64,000 nt of DNA from Paenibacillus sp. 598K (lineage in GTDB: Bacteria; Bacillota; Bacilli; Paenibacillales; Paenibacillaceae), in the NCBI RefSeq assembly GCF_003851045.1, contig NZ_BFBX01000016.1, positions 1,506 to 65,505 on the forward strand. The letters are read 5' to 3'. Positions within the stretch are counted from its first letter, which is position 1. Each line of letters opens with the position of its first letter. Positions 1 through 5,306 of this stretch are shown here, one piece after another. The position numbers and the translations under genes were made by a program. The notes under the pieces were generated by a model. The model was not told the DNA's origin. It did not search any database and saw only the letters and a program-made list of their open reading frames with translations.

Positions 1-103
1 GGTGCTGTTGTGCTGGAAATTAAGCGGGCCGCTCCAGCCCCCTCGGGGGCTGGAAACTGGCTTAAAACTAGGTTCTAAAGATACTATACGAGGGGGATGA
101 GCC
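1..103. other. Upstream flank of cotJC with a perfect hairpin
   Basis: No reading frame here matches the C-terminus expected for CotJB, which usually precedes CotJC. A perfect 8-bp stem with a CTCG loop lies at 35-54 (CCAGCCCC pairing with GGGGCTGG), without a following T run. The cotJC ribosome site, GAGGGGG, is at about 90-96. The promoter is presumably further upstream, outside the window. Confidence 0.4.
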
Positions 104-403
104 ATGTGGATCTATGACAAGAAGCTGCAGTATCCGGTCAGGGTGAGCAAGTGTGACGTGCGGATGGCCAAGTATCTGGCTGAGCAATACGGCGGCGCGG
201 ACGGCGAGCTTGCCGCTGCGCTTCGGTATCTGAACCAGCGTTATACGATTCCCGACAAAGTGATCGGCTTGTTAACTGACATAGGTACCGAGGAATCAGT
301 ACCAACATGTTGTAGGTATAAAAAAGAACCGCCGAGGATTTCCCTCATGCGGCTCTTTTTTATATGGCTGCAGTTGCTGGTGCTTCTTTCTTCTTTTTAC
401 TGA
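104..403 (+). CDS. cotJC: CotJC N-terminal fragment, interrupted by prophage
   Basis: The first 64 residues (104-296) match the start of CotJC, an inner spore-coat protein of the manganese-catalase ferritin-like family. They include the conserved stretch around GADGE and the segment ending in DIGTEE. After Glu64 the frame enters phage DNA and adds about 35 unrelated residues before the stop at 403, and the hairpin at 320-361 should end the transcript. The remaining CotJC residues are at 41963-42339. The ferritin-type ligand pattern E..H is cut between Glu64 and the FAH that should follow, so this fragment cannot be active alone. The start ATG has GAGGGGG about 7 bases upstream. Confidence 0.93.
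   Translation: MWIYDKKLQYPVRVSKCDVRMAKYLAEQYGGADGELAAALRYLNQRYTIPDKVIGLLTDIGTEESVPTCCRYKKEPPRISLMRLFFIWLQLLVLLSSFY
287..312 (+). other. attL: left attachment junction
   Basis: The core ACCGAGGAAT at 287-296 is repeated at the right junction (41953-41962). Left of it is cotJC coding sequence. Right of it is the phage arm CAGTA-CCAACATGTT (297-311), whose last ten bases are the exact inverted complement of AACATGTTGG at 41942-41951. This is the half-site arrangement expected of a large serine integrase. Confidence 0.88.
320..361. terminator. Bidirectional terminator at left prophage end
   Basis: An A-tract and GAACCGC (326-332) pair with GCGGCTC (349-355) followed by TTTTTT, with one A-C mismatch. 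It would stop cotJC read-through rightward. Leftward, it ends the transcript of the 360-701 gene. Confidence 0.7.
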
Positions 404-701
404 ACAATCCCATGCATCCAGCAACAATAAGCAAAACGCCAGACAGTATGTAAAACATTGAAATGCTGATGAACCCAGCCACGCCGCTAATCAGCATCAA
501 AGTACCGGCAAGCTTAGGCTTGCTCTTAGAAAACGCTGATCCGATGATACCAAGAATACTGAATAGCAGTGCGGATATACCCAAACCTGTAATTTGAGAT
601 GTACCCGAATCCGACAGCGCAGCGTCGACCCCGCCAATCATCATAGCAACAATTGCGGCGATAATACCAAAAATCCCCCCGACTAAACCCATCGCGAACA
701 A
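360..701 (-). CDS. Small membrane protein, DUF4064-like
   Basis: 113 residues with three to four hydrophobic segments (about 1-21, 38-57, 64-80 and 83-102) and a lysine-rich C-terminal tail (KKKKE near 100). The glycine-rich pattern resembles DUF4064 membrane proteins common in Gram-positive prophages; function is unknown. The start is read as TTG at 701 because AGGAGGAG sits 6-7 bases upstream; an in-frame ATG three codons later is an alternative. It is the last leftward gene before attL and could be a lysogenic-conversion gene. Confidence 0.6.
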   Translation of the reverse strand: MFAMGLVGGIFGIIAAIVAMMIGGVDAALSDSGTSQITGLGISALLFSILGIIGSAFSKSKPKLAGTLMLISGVAGFISISMFYILSGVLLIVAGCMGLFSKKKKEAPATAAI

Positions 702-779
702 AATAATCTCCTCCTATGGAATTATTATCCTTAGGAAGATAGTACTACATTTTGTCTGATTTTGTATATAGGGAAATTT

Positions 780-791
780 ACAAGCGCTTGG
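780..791. repeat. Dispersed phage palindrome, copy A
   Basis: ACAAGCGCTTGG, one mismatch from the palindrome CCAAGCGCTTGG seen elsewhere in the prophage. Flanked by AAATTT on the left and AATTT on the right, which extends the dyad. It lies between the leftward genes at 813-1022 and 360-701. Confidence 0.55.
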
Positions 792-812
792 GAATTTAAA
801 GAGCCAGCCGAA

Positions 813-1022
813 TTACTCCGCTGGCTCCTGTTGCTGTTGGGTTTTGTGGAATAGATCGTCGTATTCCTGTGCCCATTCTTCTGCTTCTTCCCGTGCTTCC
901 TGCTCAGCTTTATACAGCTGGGCTACTGCTATCCGCATAACTTCATGCGAGATTTTTTCACCGGCAATATATCGTTCCACTACCCGGTACACTTTTTTCA
1001 TTTGCGCAGGATGAATGGGCAT
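813..1022 (-). CDS. Small hypothetical protein downstream of RHH repressor
   Basis: 69 residues, strongly charged, with a predicted helical acidic middle (EQEAREEAEEWAQEYDD) and a glutamine-rich C-terminus. Its ATG overlaps the stop of the ribbon-helix-helix gene (TAATG), so the two are translationally coupled. The repressor-plus-small-partner layout recalls toxin-antitoxin modules, but no toxin family is recognisable. Confidence 0.6.
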   Translation of the reverse strand: MPIHPAQMKKVYRVVERYIAGEKISHEVMRIAVAQLYKAEQEAREEAEEWAQEYDDLFHKTQQQQEPAE

Positions 1023-1219
1023 TATGACCCCTCCTGACGCTTCACTTTCTCCTCCAGGGCCTCGGTCAAGAATTCATTCAGACTCATTCCGGCAGCCTTG
1101 GCAGCTTCTTCGTATACAGCCTTTCGACCTTTCGGCACATAAGGATAGAGCCGATCGTATGCCGCCGCGTTGTACTTGTTCTTAGCCCGCGTGGCGGCCG
1201 TTCCTTTTTTCTCGCTCAT
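1022..1219 (-). CDS. Ribbon-helix-helix DNA-binding protein
   Basis: 65 residues from the ATG at 1219. The region RAKNKYNAAAYDRLYPYVPK followed by GRKAVYEEAAKAAGMSLNEF is typical of Arc/CopG/HicB-like ribbon-helix-helix proteins: a beta strand, then two helices. The longer frame up to 1264 has a hydrophobic N-terminus that does not fit the family, and AAAGGAGATGATAGT precedes the ATG at 1219. Likely a dimeric repressor acting on the dyads at 1254-1306 between itself and the rightward cassette. Confidence 0.72.
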   Translation of the reverse strand: MSEKKGTAATRAKNKYNAAAYDRLYPYVPKGRKAVYEEAAKAAGMSLNEFLTEALEEKVKRQEGS

Positions 1220-1253
1220 ACTATCATCTCCTTTCATCCAAAATAACACAAAA

Positions 1254-1309
1254 AATATACTCACGCAAGTACAAAAATCCTTGACAATATACTCACGTTA
1301 GTATATAAT
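1254..1309 (+). promoter_or_regulatory. Consensus promoter with repeated operator-like dyads
   Basis: TTGACA (1281-1286), a 17-bp spacer and TATAAT (1304-1309) form a perfect sigma-A promoter reading rightward. The sequence ATACTCACG-n-n-AGTA occurs twice: at about 1257-1272, and at about 1290-1305, inside the spacer and overlapping the -10. The second copy is a dyad, ATACT-cacgtt-AGTAT. The divergent ribbon-helix-helix protein is the obvious candidate to bind both. Confidence 0.75.
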
Positions 1310-1331
1310 AAGAATATAAGGAGGTGAGACA

Positions 1332-1448
1332 ATGAGACAAACAAGAAAGAAGAAGCACAAGATTAAGCGAAGTGTAATTCTAAAGTGGTTGGTAGCAGCC
1401 ATCCACCTAGCAGCTTCGCTAATCACCCTCATCGCCGCGATGCGATAA
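1332..1448 (+). CDS. 38-residue basic membrane peptide
   Basis: Starts at ATG 1332 with AAGGAGGTGAG just upstream. The N-terminal 17 residues are very basic (RQTRKKKHKIKRS), followed by one hydrophobic helix (about 18-36). It is driven by the consensus promoter at 1281-1309. Size and topology match small phage membrane peptides such as type I toxins or holin-like peptides, but no family is recognised. Confidence 0.6.
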   Translation: MRQTRKKKHKIKRSVILKWLVAAIHLAASLITLIAAMR

Positions 1449-1460
1449 TCACAACGGGGA

Positions 1461-1479
1461 AGGGAGCCGAAAGGCTCCC
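1461..1479 (+). other. RNA hairpin between the two small peptide genes
   Basis: GGGAGCC-GAAA-GGCTCCC forms a perfect 7-bp stem with a GNRA tetraloop, followed by a short CCGG..CCGG dyad. There is no T run, so it is more likely an mRNA-stabilising or regulatory structure than a terminator. Confidence 0.5.
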
Positions 1480-1544
1480 GGAACCACCGGGATGAAATAT
1501 AAGGGGCTTCTTCTTTCTATATTATATCACAAGGAGCTGAGAAC

Positions 1545-1643
1545 ATGAACAGGGCCATAAGTATTGTAACCTGCGTCATGCAGGTCGCTGCGGTAATCAT
1601 CAGTATTGCGGCCTTAATCATTTCCATCGGCAAGCTGATTTAA
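1545..1643 (+). CDS. 32-residue hydrophobic peptide
   Basis: ATG at 1545 is preceded by AAGGAGCTGAGAAC. The product is almost entirely one transmembrane helix (residues 4-29), with a single Arg near the start and Lys near the end. It resembles small holin-like or type I toxin peptides in topology only. Its neighbour at 1332 is also a one-helix peptide. Confidence 0.5.
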   Translation: MNRAISIVTCVMQVAAVIISIAALIISIGKLI

Positions 1644-1692
1644 AAAAAACAACTGAGGCACTTCGCTGCCGACTTGCCCAACGAAATAACCA

Positions 1693-1740
1693 TTTGTTTG
1701 ACAGAGTAAAACAACCGTGGTATATTTGTTTTACGGAGTC
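1693..1740 (+). promoter_or_regulatory. Second rightward promoter with operator-like inverted repeat
   Basis: TTGACA (1698-1703), 17 bp, then TATATT (1721-1726). The sequences GTTTGAC-aga-GTAAAAC and GTTTTAC-gga-GTCAAAC form an inverted pair around the -10 region: 7+7 matching bases in each 17-base arm, with the central triplets not matching. The first arm covers the -35. This looks like a regulated promoter for the gene at 1810. Confidence 0.65.
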
Positions 1741-1809
1741 AAACAAACAACTAGAGAACAGATATTGCCGCAGATGCGACAACGGCGTCGGGCGCGGGAG
1801 GAAATAGCA

Positions 1810-2166
1810 GTGGTGAAAGTTATAATTAAAGAAACGGGTGCTTTGGAAACACTGAGCATGATCGCGTCTAACGGCACAGATGCAGCAGCTGACATGATCG
1901 GAAATCACGACGGCTTCGGCTCTGAGAGCTGGCAGTTTGAACTTGATTCCGATACGGGCATCTACACAGCTAACCAAGAAACGTATGACTGGTGGGCGAA
2001 GGTGCTGACGGAAAATGAGGAATTGGAGGAGCGTATCGAGGCATTGAAGGAAGAACATGGGTCAGAAGCAGTTCAGGAAGTAATCGAATCCGCAGGAAGT
2101 GTAGACCTTGAAGACCATGCAGCAAATTTAAATAAAGCTCTGGATGAGGCGTTCTCGGGAAACTAA
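1810..2166 (+). CDS. Acidic hypothetical protein in left-end cassette
   Basis: 118 residues from GTG 1810, chosen because GGGAGGAA lies 7 bases upstream; a longer frame starting at 1717 lacks a ribosome site and would overlap the promoter. The protein is acidic, with a central SWQFELDSDTGIYTANQETYDWW segment split by a turn and a long charged helix (about 70-100), suggesting alpha-beta then coiled coil. No family is recognised. It lies downstream of its own promoter and directly before a small HTH gene. Confidence 0.6.
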   Translation: MVKVIIKETGALETLSMIASNGTDAAADMIGNHDGFGSESWQFELDSDTGIYTANQETYDWWAKVLTENEELEERIEALKEEHGSEAVQEVIESAGSVDLEDHAANLNKALDEAFSGN

Positions 2167-2183
2167 TCCCCCCGCTGGCAGGA

Positions 2184-2360
2184 GTGACAGAAGCCGCTGA
2201 AATGCTCGGTTGGAAGAAACAGCATGTCTCGGTTTACATGCAACGCGGGAAGTTCCCCGAGCCAATCCAGCGACTTGCTGGCGGGCCGCTTTGGACAGTC
2301 AAGCAAATTGAAGAGTATCGGGATAAACGACAAAAAGCCCCCACTGACGAAAGTCAGTGA
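2184..2360 (+). CDS. 58-residue AlpA/excisionase-like HTH protein
   Basis: The frame reads VTEAAEMLGWKKQHVSVYMQ, then RGKFPEPIQRLAGGPLWTV, the pattern of winged-helix AlpA/Xis-type proteins (helix-turn-helix, wing, then W-T-x-x-Q-I). The start is uncertain. GTG 2184 is taken, although the frame stays open upstream and the ribosome site is weak; the gene may be coupled to the preceding stop at 2164-2166. Proteins of this type act as phage excisionases or small regulators, and the position near attL makes a recombination directionality factor a fair guess. Confidence 0.6.
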   Translation: MTEAAEMLGWKKQHVSVYMQRGKFPEPIQRLAGGPLWTVKQIEEYRDKRQKAPTDESQ

Positions 2361-2377
2361 GGGCTTTTCCTATACCG
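2333..2377. terminator. Strong bidirectional terminator
   Basis: AAAAGCCC..CACTGAC pairs with GTCAGTG.GGGCTTTT across a GAAA loop. It has T runs on both strands and separates the rightward cassette from the leftward late operon ending with the endolysin. Confidence 0.85.
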
Positions 2378-3173
2378 TGATGCTCGCTGTCTTGCTCTGC
2401 CCATCCCACGCCACAACGCCCCCGACAGCCTCACCAGCGGCCCGCAACGCAACGTAGGTCACGCCATCGATCAGCATACCCGCGACAGGCTTACCGTTGA
2501 CCGTGGCCGTCTTGGTCACGTTGTCCCAGCCGATGACGCAGCCAGCAGCCTCTCCTACCGCTCGCAGCGCCGCATAGGCCCGCCCGTCGATCAGCAGGCC
2601 GCTGGCGACCTCTACGCCGTTGACCACGATGCGGCAGGCTGGGTGCTTGGGTTCCGGGGCATCGCCGTCCAGGATGCGCCGTGTAGCCGCCTCGATCTGC
2701 GCCTGTGTCGGTCTGCGCCCCGCCCGGTACTGCGCCGTCGTCAGCCCGAATGTCATCTCGAAATGCGGATTGTCCTTAAAATCCTTCCAATCGCCGCCCC
2801 AGGCAAAGCCGAGCTTCTTTCCCTCCTCGGCGACCTCCATCCAGTCCCGCAGCTTGTTCCCGTTGCCATCTCGCGTCATATCCCACGACACGTTGCGCCC
2901 ATCCGGCAGCAGCAGGGCGAAGTCAATCGCCGCGCCGAAATTATGGTAGCTGTAGCCGCCCCGGGCGTTGGTCACCTTGGCTCCCGGCTTGGTCCGGCCT
3001 TGGGCATAGAGTGCGTCCTGCTCCGCGATGGTCCGCAGCCCCTGCGTGATGACGATCGGCACGCCTCGAGCGTAGCAGCGATCGATCAGCCGCTCGGCAG
3101 CCAGCCGAACAACAGGCAAAAGGCCCGATAGCCGGGCCTGTGACTTGCTCTGAACTTGGTCACGCGTCAGCAT
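2370..3173 (-). CDS. Endolysin: M15 peptidase with two stalk-like C-terminal repeats
   Basis: 267 residues. The N-terminal half is a VanY/CwlK-type M15 peptidase: SYHNFGAAIDFAL near 94-106 gives the metal-binding SxHxxGxAxD pattern, and NPHFEM near 137 supplies the last His. Such enzymes cleave the L-Ala-D-Glu or D-Ala peptide bonds of peptidoglycan. Residues 180-267 hold two copies of a copper-amine-oxidase-N-like fold (VNG..V....LIDG..Y.ALRA.GEA.G..), common wall-binding modules in Paenibacillus proteins. The start overlaps the holin gene by 14 bases, as usual for a lysis cassette. Confidence 0.9.
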   Translation of the reverse strand: MLTRDQVQSKSQARLSGLLPVVRLAAERLIDRCYARGVPIVITQGLRTIAEQDALYAQGRTKPGAKVTNARGGYSYHNFGAAIDFALLLPDGRNVSWDMTRDGNGNKLRDWMEVAEEGKKLGFAWGGDWKDFKDNPHFEMTFGLTTAQYRAGRRPTQAQIEAATRRILDGDAPEPKHPACRIVVNGVEVASGLLIDGRAYAALRAVGEAAGCVIGWDNVTKTATVNGKPVAGMLIDGVTYVALRAAGEAVGGVVAWDGQSKTASITV

Positions 3174-3438
3174 CGTTGTTTGCCCCCTTTGTTGCCTGCT
3201 TGACGACCTGGTTACCGTAGACTGCCACGGCTGCCACTAGCACGCCCTGGATGACGCTATCCACGCCCCAGCCCATCAGCAGGCCGGACATGACCACTCC
3301 GACCGCTGTGACGATGTAGATGATAAGCCAGTCAGGTATGCGCGGCGTCAGCTTTGCGCCATATCCGACAACCCAACAAAGAGCCAGCACCCCGGCCAGC
3401 TCCGGCACGATCAAAGCCTCAATTACAGTCCATTCCAT
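3160..3438 (-). CDS. Phage holin
   Basis: 92 residues from ATG 3438, chosen because AGGAGGA is 9 bases upstream. Two or three transmembrane helices (about 8-25, 37-55, 60-80), an amphipathic end and a charged tail (KQATKGANNDADA). This fits the superfamily V holins found next to endolysins, which permeabilise the membrane and let the endolysin out. The family assignment is from topology and context. Confidence 0.75.
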   Translation of the reverse strand: MEWTVIEALIVPELAGVLALCWVVGYGAKLTPRIPDWLIIYIVTAVGVVMSGLLMGWGVDSVIQGVLVAAVAVYGNQVVKQATKGANNDADA

Positions 3439-3455
3439 GATTACCATTCCTCCTA

Positions 3456-3743
3456 TTAAATGTTGAATCCCCCACGCATAGCAAAGCCCACCACAAAAAC
3501 GATCGCCGCCCCACCGATTGCTGTCAGCAGCCAAAACCCAACCTTGCCAATGCCGTTAAGTCGGAGATGGGCAGACTTTGTACTTTCGACCGCTTTTGTG
3601 ACTGCCCCCTCGACATCATCGAGTCGCCGGTGAAGATCGTCGAGGCGACGGGTAAACTCGTCCAAACGCTCCAAGCGTGTCGAGAGCTTGCCCAGCTCGA
3701 CCCTAATCTCGGTGATTGTGTTGTGCAGTTGTGACATATCCAT
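3456..3743 (-). CDS. XhlA-like hemolysin/lysis accessory protein
   Basis: 95 residues from ATG 3743. A heptad-rich coiled coil (residues 5-60, LSTRLERLDEFTRRLDDL) is followed by one transmembrane helix (68-88) and a short tail. This is the layout of XhlA from the B. subtilis PBSX prophage, which acts with the holin at the membrane. The adjacent holin and endolysin support it. Confidence 0.75.
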   Translation of the reverse strand: MDMSQLHNTITEIRVELGKLSTRLERLDEFTRRLDDLHRRLDDVEGAVTKAVESTKSAHLRLNGIGKVGFWLLTAIGGAAIVFVVGFAMRGGFNI

Positions 3744-3786
3744 GACCTCTCCACCTCCCAATGCATGGCCCCCCTATCTCCAATAT

Positions 3787-3812
3787 AAAAGGCCCCGCCG
3801 AAGCGAGGCCCT
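3787..3812 (-). terminator. Terminator upstream of the lysis cassette
   Basis: On the minus strand GGCCTCGC-TTCG-GCG-GGGCC is followed by TTTTATATT. It may limit read-through from tail-fibre genes into xhlA, holin and endolysin. Confidence 0.65.
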
Positions 3813-3818
3813 GACTAC

Positions 3819-4004
3819 CTATGCTGTTTGTTCGCTCTCCTGCTGCTCTTGCTGCTCCTTGTCCTCTTGTGCGGCAAGGTTGAGATAACCGGCGAGGGTC
3901 TTCGCCTCGTCTTCCAGCGCCTGCTTTTCCACGCTCAGTGCGTAGAGCTGGGCCTGTACCTGGGTCAGTCTTTCTGCAGCTTTTTGTCTAGTATTCATTT
4001 TCAT
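3819..4004 (-). CDS. Small coiled-coil phage protein
   Basis: 61 residues, probably one long coiled coil (residues 8-45) with a glutamine- and glutamate-rich tail. It occupies the place where PBSX-type phages carry XkdX-like small proteins after the fibre genes. Function unknown. Confidence 0.6.
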   Translation of the reverse strand: MKMNTRQKAAERLTQVQAQLYALSVEKQALEDEAKTLAGYLNLAAQEDKEQQEQQESEQTA

Positions 4005-4042
4005 CTCTCCTCAAAATTAGTTTGTAGCGACTTATGAGCTTG

Positions 4043-5302
4043 TTAACGGTTTGGCAGCTCGTACACATTGCCGCCTACCTTGGCGCGCGGCGGGTAGGTC
4101 GCTTTTACTGTCGTAGGAATGAATGCATATTTACCGTCGCTCATAATGAAGCCCATTTGTCGCCCTGTTGATGTGCCTAGCGCCTCGAACGCAAAGGTGC
4201 TGCCCGATTTGTCTGCACATGCATAATAGCGGCCAAGACGATCTATGTCGTTGCTTGTACCATAACCAGACACGATAGAGGCAACTTGCGTGATGGTGTT
4301 CGGTGTCGTGGCCGACACTCCAAAAAGAATATTCCTGTCCGTTGCTCCCCTGTGTCCATAGAGAATGAAACCGCCGGTTGTGACGTCGTAGTGGAAGGAC
4401 ATAGCTCCCTCGTAGTTAAAGGCCCCGTCGATCCATGCATAGGCTAGAGATCCGATCCACGAAACGCTCGACGATCCATTATGCAAGCCTATAATGATTG
4501 TGCTTTCTGTAGCAATTGCAAAATAGCCATTGTTAAACCTCGAAAAGTCAATGCGTGTCGGGACGCTCGACACCGACGTGCTGTATGTCGTGTAGAAGGC
4601 AAGCGAAGTCGAGGATGACACCATGAAGTGCTTGATATTGGATGACGTGGCGTTAATGATCGCGAATAAATGCTTGCTGTCGGCGCTCCATGCGATATCT
4701 TGGCTTTTATTTGCCCCGAGGGAGTAGTTAAGTACCGAGACAAAATTGGTATCACTGTCGACACGATAGCCCCGCATGACGTAGGACGATCCGTTATAAA
4801 CCACGCAAGTAATCCAACGACCATCAGGCGAACATTTCAACGCCCCGATGCCATTTGAGGCAGTACTTTCGAACGGCCCTCCGACATAGTTCACCGTTGT
4901 CGAGAATACCAACGTCCTGGTTCCCGATAAGATGCCATCGGCGCTCACTGGCATTACGTAGATGCTCACCACCGGTGTAGCATCTGACTCCGTGAATACG
5001 ATTAGGCCGTCATGGACCCAATCTACCATTAAGGTTTTACCCGCCGCTAAATAATTGGATACATAGGCCCAACCGTTCGCGGCTGTTTTCCGGTAAATCT
5101 CAATCAATTGGTTGCTGTAATTGGCAGAGTAGGCTACCGCCAGCATGTTCCCACTCGGGGAAAAACGGACCCATGACACTAAGTTGGTCGACGCCGTGGA
5201 CGTTCGCCATTTACCCACATCTGGGTTGGCCCTGTTGTACGTATGGTTATAAACAATTTCATCCAGCTGTGTGGCTGTATCCGGGTAATATATTTGCCCC
5301 AT
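4043..5302 (-). CDS. WD40-like beta-propeller, tail-associated
   Basis: About 419 residues from ATG 5302. Repeated blocks such as VRFSPSGNMLAVAY, LKCSPDGRWITCVVY and IAWSADSKHLFAII, each about 50 residues apart, are typical of WD40/TolB-like propeller blades. The ribosome site GGAGGTG lies over the stop of the tail-fibre gene, so the two are coupled. Being directly downstream of the fibre it is probably a virion receptor-binding or fibre-tip protein; that role is inferred from position. Confidence 0.65.
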   Translation of the reverse strand: MGQIYYPDTATQLDEIVYNHTYNRANPDVGKWRTSTASTNLVSWVRFSPSGNMLAVAYSANYSNQLIEIYRKTAANGWAYVSNYLAAGKTLMVDWVHDGLIVFTESDATPVVSIYVMPVSADGILSGTRTLVFSTTVNYVGGPFESTASNGIGALKCSPDGRWITCVVYNGSSYVMRGYRVDSDTNFVSVLNYSLGANKSQDIAWSADSKHLFAIINATSSNIKHFMVSSSTSLAFYTTYSTSVSSVPTRIDFSRFNNGYFAIATESTIIIGLHNGSSSVSWIGSLAYAWIDGAFNYEGAMSFHYDVTTGGFILYGHRGATDRNILFGVSATTPNTITQVASIVSGYGTSNDIDRLGRYYACADKSGSTFAFEALGTSTGRQMGFIMSDGKYAFIPTTVKATYPPRAKVGGNVYELPNR

Positions 5303-5306
5303 CCGT

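Noticed and set aside
1..103. End of cotJB
   Set aside because: No frame shows the tryptophan- and proline-rich CotJB tail.
780..791. cre (CcpA) site interpretation of the dispersed palindrome
   Set aside because: The centre fits but the required outer TG...CA bases are absent in all copies.
1717..1809. N-terminal extension of the acidic cassette protein
   Set aside because: It would begin inside the -10 region and lacks a ribosome site.
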